Shown here: piece after piece, positions 16,106 to 26,036 of the stretch
Position numbering within the stretch: position 1 is the first letter of the stretch
Layout: every line of letters starts with the position of its first letter
Origin: Barnesiella intestinihominis YIT 11860
GTDB lineage: Bacteria > Bacteroidota > Bacteroidia > Bacteroidales > Barnesiellaceae
Reading direction: 5' to 3'
Assembly: GCF_000296465.1 (NCBI RefSeq)
Contig: NZ_JH815206.1
Location: forward strand, 110,200-174,199
Length of the DNA stretch: 64,000 nucleotides
Position numbers and translations under genes: made by a program
The notes under the pieces: model-generated
Databases searched by the model: none
What the model was told of the DNA's origin: nothing
What the model saw: only the letters and a program-made list of their open reading frames with translations

Positions 16106-18457
16106 ATGAAAAAAGTCAAATTCTCACTATTCTTTTTATTATCGGTATTCGGGCTATGTGCTCAAAGTCCTATTTTGGTTTTAGAAGCCGAAAACGCCGA
16201 CTCCATTCATTCACCGGCGAGAGTTAAATCGGGCGACGGTTTCTCCAACGGGAAATACGTGGGCGGAAACGACCGGGGTAGTTACCTCTTCTTCCACAAT
16301 GTGAAGATGGAAAAAGCCGGAACCTATGAATTCAAAACTTATTTCAACTGCAATGGTGTACGTCGATTCACTGTAAAAGTAAATAATTATCCAGAGGTAG
16401 AATGTACCGTTAACGGAACGGCGAAATGGGATACTCCCCCTGCCGAAACGGCCAAGGTGCTGATTTACTTGGCTGCCGGGACGAATACCATAAAAATAAC
16501 GCCCTATCCCACGACATCAGGAGGTCCGAATTTGGATAAATTCGAAATACTGGAAACCTCGGAATCACCCCTGCCCGTACCCCAAGAAGGTTTCCCTATA
16601 ACATTGGAAGCCGAATACGCCCATTTATACGGAGACCTGAAAGTGAAAAATCTGGAAGGCATGTCCAATGGTCGCTACGTGGGAGACTTCAACAACAAGA
16701 ATAATTCCTACTTGCAATTCACGTGTGTCGATATACCCGAGGAAGGGCCGTATGAATTGAAAATCTTTACAAACGACCCCACAGGACGTCCTTTGGATAT
16801 TCAAATCAACAACTATGCAAAAACCTATATCAATGTGAACAAGTCCGAAGGCAAATGGGATCAACTGCCCACGGCAGAGACATCGGTATTGATTTGGTTG
16901 GACAAAGGGCTGAACACGATTTCGTTCACCGAATCATGCCGGTACGACGGGCCCAACATCGATAAGATAGAAATACATGAAACCGACCAGACTATGGAAA
17001 AACCCGACATCGAAAAACCCTATCCCGAATCGTGTAAGGAAATCGACGAATACAAAATATCATTCATGGGATCCTCTGTCTGCTATGGAACAGGAGCGAC
17101 AAACGATTACGGATACGCCTACATATATACCGACCTACTGAAACAACGTAAACAAGAAAACATCGGCAAAGACTGGACCACCTCGAACATCTCCATCGGT
17201 GGGAATACGACCCAAATGGTACTCGACCGTTGGGAACGAGACCTATTGCGGGATTGCGGACGCTACGTATTCTACGGGTTGTCGCTCGGCAATGAACGGA
17301 ACAACGGCACTCAAACCGACCAAGCCGCGAAAAATTACGAGAAAGGCATGAAACAATTGATTCGCCAAGCCGACTCCGTAGGTATCGTGCCGGTCATGGC
17401 AAGCAACTATGCCAACGGAGGATTCAACGAATCCGATTATGAGATTTTGAAAAACCTGAACCTGACCATACAGCAATGGGAAGTACCTTCGGTAAATATG
17501 CTGGGAGCTGTCGACGACGGAGCAGGACGCTGGGTCAAAGCGATTGAAAGCGATGGAGCACACCCCAATTCGGACGGACATCGGGAAATGTCCTACGCCA
17601 TAGTACCATCACTCTTCGATGCTTTGGATGCCGGGAAAACCATTCCGCAACGACAAGAAAGCACCGCCTATGCTTTGGGCAAAGCGTCCGCTACGCAACA
17701 CATCGAATTCGTACCGGAAAATATCGTTCACCCCTTCACCCTTTCATTCGAAGTGAAAGCCTCTTCTGCCGGAACTCTCGCCTCGTTCGAGACCGAAAAC
17801 GGCACGGGTAATATTAAAATCGACGAAAACGGAAATATCGTTTACGAATCGCCATCGGACGGACAAATCACATCGACCACCTCGGCCAATGACGAATGGT
17901 TATGTATATCCTTGACACACTATTATGCGTGGGGAATGACCCAACTGTATGTGAACGGCGTAAAATGCGGAGAGCTTTCCGAAAAGCTCGTAGCAACGAA
18001 ATTTGCCTTAGGCGGGAGTAACGCGCCCGATAAGGCAGACTATCGCCAACTTTTCTTCTGGCGTTCGGGTATGAACGATAAAGAAATCGCCGCCGTGGCC
18101 GAAGGCAAAATGTTACGGTCGAGTTTGGAAATCTATGCTCCTTTAAGCAACGAAAGTCCGCTGCTCAATCTGGCACAAAGCACAAACACACTCGCATTGG
18201 TAGAAAACACGACATCGGGAATCGCTTCCCTTAAAGAACGTTGTATGTTGTTCTCGCCTAATCCCGTAAAACAGGGAGAACGTGTAAACGCCGGTTGTTC
18301 GGGAATATTCGAAATCTATTCTGTGAACGGTATGTTGCTCGACAGGCAAACCCTCCGAAATGAAAGCGAAACGATTTCTACCGACGCCCTGACAGCCGGC
18401 ACTTATGTAATCCATTCGAACGATACGGGAAAAATAGGATTGTTGGTTATCTATTAA
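16106..18457 (+). CDS. Secreted SGNH/GDSL esterase with two CBM6/35-like domains, a LamG-like domain and a T9SS sorting tail
   Basis: The start at 16106 (MKKVKFSLFFLLSVFGLCAQ) gives a clean signal peptide; an ATG at 16085 adds seven residues. Two carbohydrate-binding domains follow, at about residues 20-155 (LEAENADSIHSPARVKSGD) and 160-290 (LEAEYAHLYGD). The SGNH hydrolase covers about 305-520, with block I MGSSVCYGTG, block II SIGGNTTQ, block III LSLGNERNN and block V DGAHPNSDGH, which carries the catalytic His. A LamG-like jelly roll covers about 540-680. The last 75 residues (LFSPNPVKQGE ... YVIHSNDTGKIGLLVIY) resemble a type A T9SS sorting domain. It probably deacylates a polysaccharide at the cell surface. 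Confidence 0.85.
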   Translation: MKKVKFSLFFLLSVFGLCAQSPILVLEAENADSIHSPARVKSGDGFSNGKYVGGNDRGSYLFFHNVKMEKAGTYEFKTYFNCNGVRRFTVKVNNYPEVECTVNGTAKWDTPPAETAKVLIYLAAGTNTIKITPYPTTSGGPNLDKFEILETSESPLPVPQEGFPITLEAEYAHLYGDLKVKNLEGMSNGRYVGDFNNKNNSYLQFTCVDIPEEGPYELKIFTNDPTGRPLDIQINNYAKTYINVNKSEGKWDQLPTAETSVLIWLDKGLNTISFTESCRYDGPNIDKIEIHETDQTMEKPDIEKPYPESCKEIDEYKISFMGSSVCYGTGATNDYGYAYIYTDLLKQRKQENIGKDWTTSNISIGGNTTQMVLDRWERDLLRDCGRYVFYGLSLGNERNNGTQTDQAAKNYEKGMKQLIRQADSVGIVPVMASNYANGGFNESDYEILKNLNLTIQQWEVPSVNMLGAVDDGAGRWVKAIESDGAHPNSDGHREMSYAIVPSLFDALDAGKTIPQRQESTAYALGKASATQHIEFVPENIVHPFTLSFEVKASSAGTLASFETENGTGNIKIDENGNIVYESPSDGQITSTTSANDEWLCISLTHYYAWGMTQLYVNGVKCGELSEKLVATKFALGGSNAPDKADYRQLFFWRSGMNDKEIAAVAEGKMLRSSLEIYAPLSNESPLLNLAQSTNTLALVENTTSGIASLKERCMLFSPNPVKQGERVNAGCSGIFEIYSVNGMLLDRQTLRNESETISTDALTAGTYVIHSNDTGKIGLLVIY

Positions 18458-18477
18458 GCGTACCACCGCACTATTCG

Positions 18478-18540
18478 ATAAAGAGAAAATACCATTACCC
18501 AATATCCGGGTGGTATTTTCTCTTTATTATTTTTTTTATT
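18478..18540 (+). terminator. Rho-independent terminator of the esterase gene
   Basis: AAAGAGAAAATACCA pairs with TGGTATTTTCTCTTT and is followed by a long T-rich tract (ATTATTTTTTTTATTTTTT). It lies 20 bases after the stop codon. Confidence 0.9.
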
Positions 18541-18577
18541 TTTTCGGCAAATACTGGCTTTAATCATAAAAAATAGT

Positions 18578-18585
18578 TAATTTTG
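18578..18585 (+). promoter_or_regulatory. Promoter -7 box of the SulP transporter gene
   Basis: TAATTTTG matches TAnnTTTG, 110 bases before the ATG at 18695. Confidence 0.5.
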
Positions 18586-18694
18586 TTGCGTTTTTTCAAA
18601 TTGGTCACCCGACCGATTAGAGAGGTAATTAATTTGTCGAATCCCGATGTCGAAATCGGGCTCTTCGAATAATAGGTATAAAATAGGTAAAAAG

Positions 18695-20380
18695 ATGAAA
18701 AGTACATTAGATTTTCACCCGAAGTTTCTCGCTTCGCTGGCAAGCTATTCCAAAGAAAAATTTACGAAAGACCTCATGGCCGGTATCATCGTCGGTATCG
18801 TCGCTCTGCCTTTGGCTATCGCTTTCGGTATCGCCTCGGGCGTATCTCCCGAAAAAGGTCTCATCACCGCCATTATCGGCGGATTCATCGTCTCTTTCTT
18901 AGGCGGGAACAGCGTGCAAATAGGCGGACCTACCGGAGCATTTATCGTTATCGTGTACGGCATTATACAAGCCTACGGATTGGAAGGACTGGCGATAGCC
19001 ACTTTCATGGCCGGTTTGATATTGGTCTTGATGGGCTGCTTCCGCTTGGGAACCATCATTAAGTTCATTCCCTACCCCATTGTCGTGGGATTTACCAGCG
19101 GTATCGCGCTTACCATTTTCGCCACACAGATAAAAGACCTGCTCGGATTATCGATGGACAGCGTCCCCGCCGATTTCATATCCAAGTGGGTCGCTTACTT
19201 TCAGCACATCGAGACCACCAATTTCTGGTCGCTGGGCATAGGAATACTCAGTATTCTCATCATTGCCTACACTCCCCGCATCTCCAACAAAATACCGGGC
19301 TCCCTCATGGCGATTATTCTCATGACCGTGCTGGTCTATGTGCTCGAACGTCTTTGGGGAATCGAAGGAATAGAGACCATTGGAGACCGTTTTAACATCA
19401 GCAATGAAGTTCCCGAGCCGCAAGCTCTGAATATCAATATGGAGACGATAAACCAATTACTCTCTCCGGCATTTACCATCGCCGTATTGGGAGCCATAGA
19501 GTCCCTGCTATCGGCCACCGTCGCCGACGGTGTAACCGGCGACAAGACCAACTCCAATACCGAGCTTATCGCACAGGGAGCCTCCAATATCGTGGTTCCT
19601 TTCTTCGGGGGAATCCCTGTCACCGGAGCCATTGCCCGTACCATGACCAATATCAACAACGGCGGGCGCACTCCCATTGCCGGTATAATACACGCTATCG
19701 TCCTTTTGTTGATATTCCTGTTCCTTATGCCGCTTATCAAGCTCGTGCCCATGTCGTGCCTCGCCGGTGTATTGATCGTCGTTTCCTATAACATGAGCGG
19801 TTGGCGCACGGTACGTTCCTTGCTGAAAAATCCGAAATCGGACGTGTCGGTACTTATCATCACCTTCCTGCTGACCGTTATATTCAATCTTACGATCGCC
19901 ATCGAAATCGGGCTGTTGTTGGCCGTTGTCCTCTTCTTGCGCCGCATGACAGAGACCACGCAAATATCGGTACTCCACGACGAGCTCGATATTGCGACCG
20001 GAACCGAATCGACTACCCACGAAGTCTTGAAAGTAGCCAAAGGCGTGGAAGTTTACGAGATAGAAGGCCCGTTCTTCTTCGGGGTAGCCACCAAGTTCGA
20101 CGAACTGATGCGTAGTATGGCCGATCGTCCGCTGGTGCGCATTATCCGCATGCGGAAAGTCCCCTTTATCGATTCTACGGCTATCCATAACCTCGAAATC
20201 CTAATTACCTCGTCACAGAAAGAGAAGATACATGTCATTCTGTCGGGGGTCAATCCCACGGTACACGCCACTCTCAAAAAGGCGAATATAGACCGGCTTA
20301 TAGGCGACGACCATATCTGCGACCACATCACCAAAGCCGTGGCAAAAGCCAACGAGTTCGTCGCAGAAATGAAGAAATAA
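18695..20380 (+). CDS. SulP family anion transporter with STAS domain
   Basis: The start at 18695 follows AGGTAAAAAG and gives MKSTLDFHPKFLASLASYSKEKFTKDLMAG, the usual SulP opening. The 561-residue protein has about 11-14 membrane segments, including the conserved GIVALPLAIAFGIASGV and NSVQIGGPTGAF motifs. The C-terminal STAS domain starts at about residue 445 (EVYEIEGPFFFGVATKFDEL, then DSTAIHNLEIL with the usual Ser/Thr region). SulP proteins move sulfate, bicarbonate or other anions across the inner membrane. The neighbours do not indicate the substrate. It converges on cysS with a shared hairpin. Confidence 0.92.
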   Translation: MKSTLDFHPKFLASLASYSKEKFTKDLMAGIIVGIVALPLAIAFGIASGVSPEKGLITAIIGGFIVSFLGGNSVQIGGPTGAFIVIVYGIIQAYGLEGLAIATFMAGLILVLMGCFRLGTIIKFIPYPIVVGFTSGIALTIFATQIKDLLGLSMDSVPADFISKWVAYFQHIETTNFWSLGIGILSILIIAYTPRISNKIPGSLMAIILMTVLVYVLERLWGIEGIETIGDRFNISNEVPEPQALNINMETINQLLSPAFTIAVLGAIESLLSATVADGVTGDKTNSNTELIAQGASNIVVPFFGGIPVTGAIARTMTNINNGGRTPIAGIIHAIVLLLIFLFLMPLIKLVPMSCLAGVLIVVSYNMSGWRTVRSLLKNPKSDVSVLIITFLLTVIFNLTIAIEIGLLLAVVLFLRRMTETTQISVLHDELDIATGTESTTHEVLKVAKGVEVYEIEGPFFFGVATKFDELMRSMADRPLVRIIRMRKVPFIDSTAIHNLEILITSSQKEKIHVILSGVNPTVHATLKKANIDRLIGDDHICDHITKAVAKANEFVAEMKK

Positions 20381-20402
20381 AAGAGGCTCCAAACATTCAT
20401 AC

Positions 20403-20448
20403 ATACGACAAACCCCGTGTTCTGAGCAGGACACGGGGTTTGTCGTAT
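20403..20448. terminator. Shared hairpin between the SulP gene and cysS
   Basis: An 18-bp stem (ATACGACAAACCCCGTGT with its complement) around a ten-base loop is centred between two converging genes. It has no long T-run on either strand, so strength is uncertain. Confidence 0.7.
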
Positions 20449-20467
20449 CATTTCATCGAAAGTCTGT

Positions 20468-21940
20468 TTATTTCAACTTCCACTCTACACCCTCTTTGGT
20501 GTCTTTGATTTCAAAACCTATCTCGGACAACCTGTCGCGAATGTAATCCGATGTCGTCCAATCCTTACGAGCCTTAGCCTCCTTACGCACATCGAGCAAT
20601 AAATCCACGGCTTTATGATAGGCCTCGTTCCCTTCTTCCGAGACACCGGCCTCTTCGCGAATGCCCATGATATCGAAAAGGAATATACGGAAAGTTTCCT
20701 TCAAATGAGCCGAATCCTCGGCCGACAAAGTAGCTCCTCCCGCCAATACCGTATTGATAATCTTCACGGCTTCGAACAAATGGGAGATAACGATAGGCGT
20801 ACTCAAATCATCGTTCATCGCCTCGTAACAACGTTCGCGAATGGTTTTCACATCGACCGTGGAAACTTCGGCAGGCTCGATCTTCGAGAGGTTGTCCCAC
20901 CCTTCGAGCATACGTTGCAGGGCCTTTTCCGATGCCTGCAAGGCCTCGTTGCTAAAATCGACCGTGCTGCGATAATGCGCTTGCAAGATAAAGAAGCGTA
21001 TCGTCATGGGCGAATAAGGCTGTTGCAACAATTTGTGATTACCGGAGAAGAACTCGTCGAGCGTAATGAAGTTACCCAACGATTTGCCCATCTTCTGCCC
21101 GTTGATGGTAATCATGTTGTTATGCATCCAATAGTGCACCGTCTCGTGCCCCTGCGCAGCCACCGATTGGGCTATCTCGCATTCGTGGTGGGGGAAAAGC
21201 AAATCCATGCCTCCGCCGTGAATGTCGAATTCCTCGCCCAAGTACTTGGTGCTCATGGTCGAACATTCGAGATGCCAACCGGGAAAACCGTCGCTCCACG
21301 GCGAGGGCCACCGCATGATATGTTCGGGAGAAGCCTTTTTCCAAAGAGCGAAATCGAAACTATTGTGCTTCTCGCTCTGTCCGTCGAGCTCCCGCGTCGT
21401 GTTGAGCAGGTCGTCGATATTGCGTCCCGACAGCTTGCCGTAATGGTGGTCTTTATTATACTTCACTACATCGAAGTAAACCGACCCGTTACTTACATAA
21501 GCATATCCGGCCTCTATAATCTTTTTGATATATTCGATCTGTTCGATAATATGCCCCGACGCATGCGGCTCGATACTCGGCGGCAACACGTTAAGAGCTT
21601 CCATCGCCTTGTGATAACGATTCAGATAATATTGTACCACCTCCATCGGTTCGAGCGATTCGAGCCGTGCTTTTTTGGCGACCTTATCCTCCCCTTCGTC
21701 GGCATCGTTTTCCAAATGCCCTACATCGGTAATATTGCGCACATAGCGCACTTTATATCCCAAATGCCGTAAATAACGGAACAATACGTCGAACGTGATA
21801 GCGGGACGGGCATGTCCCAAATGAGCATCCCCGTAAACCGTGGGACCGCATACATACATACCCACGTAGGGAGGGTTCAACGGTTTGAACTCCTCTTTTT
21901 TTCGGGTAAGTGTATTATAGATATAAAACGGTTGTGTCAT
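20468..21940 (-). CDS. cysS: Cysteinyl-tRNA synthetase
   Basis: The 490-residue class I synthetase has the HIGH-type motif AHLGHARP, preceded by the zinc ligand in [11 protein letters not shown]. The zinc-binding stretch [10 protein letters not shown] and HHECEIAQS follow. The KMSKS motif is KMGKSLGN at about residue 280. The C-terminal helical domain ends in EGVEWKLK. The length is normal for the family. It is followed by the Bax-inhibitor-like and argS genes only in the sense of sharing a strand; gaps of 25-35 bases between the three suggest one operon, argS first. Confidence 0.97.
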   Translation of the reverse strand: MTQPFYIYNTLTRKKEEFKPLNPPYVGMYVCGPTVYGDAHLGHARPAITFDVLFRYLRHLGYKVRYVRNITDVGHLENDADEGEDKVAKKARLESLEPMEVVQYYLNRYHKAMEALNVLPPSIEPHASGHIIEQIEYIKKIIEAGYAYVSNGSVYFDVVKYNKDHHYGKLSGRNIDDLLNTTRELDGQSEKHNSFDFALWKKASPEHIMRWPSPWSDGFPGWHLECSTMSTKYLGEEFDIHGGGMDLLFPHHECEIAQSVAAQGHETVHYWMHNNMITINGQKMGKSLGNFITLDEFFSGNHKLLQQPYSPMTIRFFILQAHYRSTVDFSNEALQASEKALQRMLEGWDNLSKIEPAEVSTVDVKTIRERCYEAMNDDLSTPIVISHLFEAVKIINTVLAGGATLSAEDSAHLKETFRIFLFDIMGIREEAGVSEEGNEAYHKAVDLLLDVRKEAKARKDWTTSDYIRDRLSEIGFEIKDTKEGVEWKLK

Positions 21941-21974
21941 ATCGAGTATATTATGGATTCAGTTCCCGTAACGC

Positions 21975-22679
21975 TTAATCGTTGCTACGACCTCCGAAAA
22001 TACGAAGCAGATAAAGGAACAAGTTGATAAAGTCGAGATAAAGCGACAGAGCGCCTATCGTCGCCAACTTCCCGGTCTGGGAAGGATCGGTCACATAGGC
22101 CGCATTCTTGATCTTTTGGGTGTCCCATGCCGTCAATCCGATAAACAAAGCCACGCCGAACAAACTGATAATCCAGTCGAGAGTACTGCTTGCCACGAAT
22201 ATATTGACAATAGATGCGATGATCAACCCGAACAATCCCATGATACAATAGCTCCCGAACTTGGTCATATCGTTCTTGGTAACCATGCCATACACGCTCA
22301 TCGCCCCGAACACGCCGGCTGTGATGAAGAATGTATAGGCGATAGAGCCCAAATCGTACACGACGAAAATGGACGAAAATACCACTCCGTTAAGAACAGC
22401 ATACAGATAGAACAACAGCGTGGCGGTCGTCGTGCTCAGTTTATTCAACATGCCCGAAACAACGAAAACAACGGCAAGTTCGGCAATCATCAAGCCGAAA
22501 AAGACAGCCCGATTTCCCAACACAACCGATAATATGGCCGGAGAAGAAGCCACATACAACGATGTAAGAGCCGTTACAACAAGGGCGAGGAACATACGCC
22601 CGTACACCTTACGCATCACCATCGACAAAACCGATGTCCCGGTAGTCGATTTATAAGAAGAATCATACAAATTTTCCAT
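21975..22679 (-). CDS. Bax inhibitor-1/YccA family membrane protein
   Basis: The 234-residue protein has seven hydrophobic segments after a short N-terminal tail (MENLYDSSYKSTTGTSVLSMVMRKVYGRMFLALVVTAL). The family signature region near the C-terminus includes GLTAWDTQKIKNA and LYLDFINLFLYLLRIFGGRSND. BI-1 proteins are proposed calcium-leak channels or FtsH-interacting factors in bacteria; the role here is not known. It lies between argS (26 bases upstream) and cysS (34 bases downstream) on the same strand. Confidence 0.92.
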   Translation of the reverse strand: MENLYDSSYKSTTGTSVLSMVMRKVYGRMFLALVVTALTSLYVASSPAILSVVLGNRAVFFGLMIAELAVVFVVSGMLNKLSTTTATLLFYLYAVLNGVVFSSIFVVYDLGSIAYTFFITAGVFGAMSVYGMVTKNDMTKFGSYCIMGLFGLIIASIVNIFVASSTLDWIISLFGVALFIGLTAWDTQKIKNAAYVTDPSQTGKLATIGALSLYLDFINLFLYLLRIFGGRSND

Positions 22680-22704
22680 TTCTTTCTATTTTAACAGTTA
22701 TTTT

Positions 22705-24498
22705 TTACATACGGTCGGGCACTTCGATACCGAGCAATCCCATACCGGTTTTTATCACTTTGGCGACGTTGGCCGAAAGCATTAGGCGGAATGCCCGTAC
22801 TTCGGCGTTTTCTTCGCGCAGAATCGAATAATCGTGGTAGAACTGATTATATTCTTTCACCAAATCATACACATAGTTGGCGATAAGCGAAGGACTGTAT
22901 ATGCGACCGGCTTCGGCAACCACAGCAGGGAAATCGGCCAAATGCTGAATGAGCGAAATCTCTTTTTCAGAGGGTTCTACCTTAGCGGTGTCCACTTGGC
23001 GATAATCGATACCGGCTTCGGCAGCCTTGCGCATGACCGAACAGATGCGGGCGTGGGTGTACTGAATGAAGGGTCCCGTGTTCCCGTTGAAGTCGATCGA
23101 CTCTTTGGGATTGAAAGTCATGTTCTTGCGGGGATCGACTTTCAAGATAAAGTATTTCAATGCACCTAAACCCACGATACGAGAAATTTCTTCTGCTTCC
23201 TCGGCAGTACAGCCGTCGAGTTTACCCAATTCGGCCGATGTCTCGCGAGCGGTGGCGATCATCTCGTCCATCAAGTCGTCGGCATCCACTACCGTACCTT
23301 CGCGCGATTTCATTTTTCCTTCGGGCAACTCCACCATACCGTAGGAGAAGTGCACGAGATCTTTGCCCCATTTGAACCCGAGTTTGTCGAGCAATATAGA
23401 AAGAACCTGAAAATGGTAATTTTGTTCGTTGCCCACCACATAAATCATCTTATCGATGGGGAAATCTTTGAAACGCAACTTGGCCGTACCGATGTCCTGC
23501 GTCATGTACACCGATGTTCCGTCGCTGCGCAATAACAATTTGTGGTCGAGCCCCTCTGCCGTCAAGTCGGCCCATACCGAGCCGTCCTCTTTCCGATACA
23601 TGATACCCTTTTCCAATCCTTCGAGCACTTTCTCTTTCCCTTCGAGATAGGTCTGCGACTCGTAATATATCTTATCGAAGTCCACGCCCAAGCGACGATA
23701 CGTCTCGTCGAATCCGGCATAAACCCAGTTGTTCATCATCTCCCAAACCGAACGAACCTCGGGATCACCGGCCTCCCATTTGCGCAACATGGCGCGGGCT
23801 TCCTGCATGAGCGGCGAGGCGGCCTCGGCCTCTTCGGGGGTCATGCCTTTGGCTTCCAGCTCTTTCAGTTCTTGTTTGTAATGTTTGTCGAACAACACAT
23901 AGAAATCACCGATAAGGTGGTCGCCTTTTTTTCCGGCCTTTTCGGGAGTAACACCGTCGCCCCATTTTTGCCAAGCCAGCATCGATTTACAGATATGAAT
24001 ACCCCGGTCATTGACGATATTGGTCTTCACCACCCGATTACCATTGGCTTTCAAAATCTCGGAAAGACTATATCCCAACAAGTTGTTGCGCACATGTCCC
24101 AAATGTAACGGTTTGTTGGTATTGGGCGAGGAATATTCGACCATGACCAAAGGAGCATCGGCGGCAGCTTTATGCGTCCCGAAATCGGCCTCCTCGTCGA
24201 TGTGATGCAACATCTGGCTCCAAAACGAAGGAACGATCACCAAATTGAGAAAGCCCTTGATTACATTGAACGAAGCGACTGCCGGCTCATTGGCGAGAAG
24301 ATACTCGCCTATCTCCTGAGCCGTAGCTTCGGGAGCCTTATGAGAGGCTTTCAAAAAAGGGAACACCACCAACGTGAGATTTCCTTCGAACTCTTTCTTC
24401 GTCTTTTGAGGAACTGTCGTCCCGGGAGCTGCCTCGATTCCATACAAAGCTTTCACCGCTTTGACCGCAGCATCGGATATAATCTGTTCTATTTTCAT
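22705..24498 (-). CDS. argS: Arginyl-tRNA synthetase
   Basis: The 597-residue protein has the ArgS additional N-terminal domain in the first 110 residues. The class I HIGH-type motif is PLHLGHVRNNLLGYS near residue 130, and the KMSKS-type loop is GKMKSREGTVVDADDL. The C-terminal anticodon-binding DALR region contains LIANYVYDLVKEYNQFYHDYSIL and ends GLLGIEVPDRM. It is probably the first gene of an operon with the BI-1 gene and cysS, driven by the tandem promoters at 24522-24609. Confidence 0.97.
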   Translation of the reverse strand: MKIEQIISDAAVKAVKALYGIEAAPGTTVPQKTKKEFEGNLTLVVFPFLKASHKAPEATAQEIGEYLLANEPAVASFNVIKGFLNLVIVPSFWSQMLHHIDEEADFGTHKAAADAPLVMVEYSSPNTNKPLHLGHVRNNLLGYSLSEILKANGNRVVKTNIVNDRGIHICKSMLAWQKWGDGVTPEKAGKKGDHLIGDFYVLFDKHYKQELKELEAKGMTPEEAEAASPLMQEARAMLRKWEAGDPEVRSVWEMMNNWVYAGFDETYRRLGVDFDKIYYESQTYLEGKEKVLEGLEKGIMYRKEDGSVWADLTAEGLDHKLLLRSDGTSVYMTQDIGTAKLRFKDFPIDKMIYVVGNEQNYHFQVLSILLDKLGFKWGKDLVHFSYGMVELPEGKMKSREGTVVDADDLMDEMIATARETSAELGKLDGCTAEEAEEISRIVGLGALKYFILKVDPRKNMTFNPKESIDFNGNTGPFIQYTHARICSVMRKAAEAGIDYRQVDTAKVEPSEKEISLIQHLADFPAVVAEAGRIYSPSLIANYVYDLVKEYNQFYHDYSILREENAEVRAFRLMLSANVAKVIKTGMGLLGIEVPDRM

Positions 24499-24521
24499 GT
24501 ACTATACTCGTTTAATGGGTA

Positions 24522-24609
24522 CAAAGATAGTGCAAGATGAGAGCAAAAAGAACAAATCCATTTGTTTTTTTGCCGAATCGCAGCCTATATCGGACTTTTG
24601 TCAAAGATA
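24522..24609 (-). promoter_or_regulatory. Tandem double-promoter cassette upstream of argS
   Basis: Two minus-strand TATCTTTG boxes, 24522-24529 and 24602-24609, lie 80 bases apart. Each is preceded by a similar T-rich stretch (TTTGTTCTTTTTGCTCT). GATTCGGCA lies between them, as in the cassettes at 9408-9497 and 63822-63905. Confidence 0.75.
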
Positions 24610-24642
24610 GTACAAGGCGAATGCAGAGCAAAAAGAACAAAC

Positions 24643-25300
24643 GGATTCAGTAGAAAACTCATGAGGGCAGACTTGAATGTTAACAATGAATCCTTTGTCG
24701 GCAACCACATTCCGATCTCCTCGGTAAGTGGTTAAGAAAAGCAGCCAAATAGATTTTTGATGATATTCAACCCCTCCGTCACTTCGTGCCACCTACCCTA
24801 TATTTTACTGGGCAAAACACCCCGTAAGGCTACGGGATACGGCAGGGAGGAGGGAAAATACCCACAAAGCATCGGAGCGGATAAAAGCTGTTCAAGAGGA
24901 TACTTTCAACACTCTCCCTCTGCTCATCGTAGATGAGATAGGGGGAGTGCCCGCAGGGCGAGGGGGTTAAACCTTCAAAATATAACATGCTATTTTCCAA
25001 CCCCTCTCTTCGTCGCTATCGCTCCTCTGTCTCTCCCCTATATTTTGCGCTGCAAAACACAGGGGAGAAGTATTAATGCCTTCAACAACAGGAATAGGGT
25101 AGTGTATCTCCCTCTTACCGTGCTCCGTAGCATTACAGGGCACAGCAGGAGAGGAGGGTGGAAATCTTTCGACAACATCGCTCTGCCGCTGTTTTAATTT
25201 TTCTTTGCTTTGCGGGTATTTCTCCTTCTCCCCTGTGCCGCAAAGCAGTACAATAGGAGAGACACCGAAGAAACGACAGTTTCTGAGGAAAGGGGTTAAG
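24643..25300. repeat. Composite intergenic element 4 (about five hairpin units)
   Basis: The left end 24643-24672 (GATTCAGTAGAAAACTC) matches the terminal repeat of the other elements and abuts the argS promoter cassette. A diverged copy of the conserved flank follows (TTTGTCGGCAACCACATTCC). Units are at about 24767-24856, 24906-24970 (CTCATCGTAGATGAG, GCCCGCAGGGC), 24998-25070, 25107-25163 and 25222-25299 (GAAACGACAGTTTC). No right terminal repeat is recognisable before the gene at 25346. No gene is supported in 24499-25345. Confidence 0.75.
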
Positions 25301-25345
25301 AAGAATCGCTTAGAAATTTTTAAAGGGTTTAGGAGAACCTCTTTC

Positions 25346-25960
25346 CTATCCCATGCACCATGCCGCTGCGGGCTGCGGCGAAACGGGCAGATGCGGGAAA
25401 TATCCTTTGGGAGAGGGAGGCGGAGGTGTAGGCGGCGCAGGAAGGACTTTGGGCAACCGGAGCGATTTGCCGGTCTTCTTGCGACGGCTGCATTTCGCCA
25501 ATCGCCCCCGCTTCCATTGTTTGCGTTTTTCCTCCATATCCTTTTTCACCTCATCTTTGGCAGCCCAATAACGACAAGCGACCTCTTCCCAAAAACGACT
25601 GGCAAATTCTTCATAAGGATGCTTTTCACCCTCGGGCAAATCATACGCATCGGTCTCGTCGATGGCACTGACAATAGACGAAAAATAATATGCCGCGCGT
25701 TTACACCATCGGTAACGCTGCACATATTCCCCCGGCAAACGTCCCTCGGCTATCATTTTGTCGATGTCGTTGTCGGTTTGTTGCTCTTCCTGTTCCCGGC
25801 TGTGCCGTTCGAGCGTATCGACACAGCGGGTTACCGCCGTGATCTGTTTCGGTTGAGTCTTGGGATCGAGCTCCAACAGCTCGTTATAGTATTTGAGCAG
25901 TACGGCTTGGCGGGTCGATTCTATCGCCGTGCGCAAGTTTACAAAAGGTTCTTCTACCAT
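25346..25960 (-). CDS. Hypothetical protein, charged, proline-rich C-terminus
   Basis: I do not recognise this 204-residue protein. It starts MVEEPFVNLRTAIESTRQAVLLKYYNELLELDPK and is largely helical and charged (DNDIDKMIAEGRLPGEYVQRYRWCKRAAYYFSSIVSAIDETDA). It has no signal peptide or membrane helix. The last 60 residues are basic, then proline-rich (LPKVLPAPPTPPPPSPKG). The codons resemble those of neighbouring genes, and the frame beats the overlapping plus-strand one at 25205-26053, whose start lies inside a repeat unit. It may follow the LysO genes in one transcript. Confidence 0.6.
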   Translation of the reverse strand: MVEEPFVNLRTAIESTRQAVLLKYYNELLELDPKTQPKQITAVTRCVDTLERHSREQEEQQTDNDIDKMIAEGRLPGEYVQRYRWCKRAAYYFSSIVSAIDETDAYDLPEGEKHPYEEFASRFWEEVACRYWAAKDEVKKDMEEKRKQWKRGRLAKCSRRKKTGKSLRLPKVLPAPPTPPPPSPKGYFPHLPVSPQPAAAWCMG

Positions 25961-26036
25961 CGTCGCGTATTTTTCGACAAATGTATGATCGAGATACGTT
26001 CTTTTTTATGGCATAACCGAACTTTAAACAGGCCGC

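Noticed and set aside
20615-21772. 385-codon plus-strand ORF opposite cysS
   Set aside because: Shadow of a well-identified synthetase on the other strand; no recognisable motifs.
24767-25299. Regularly spaced repeats suggestive of a CRISPR array
   Set aside because: Units differ in length, orientation and sequence, spacers are not uniform, and no cas gene is present.
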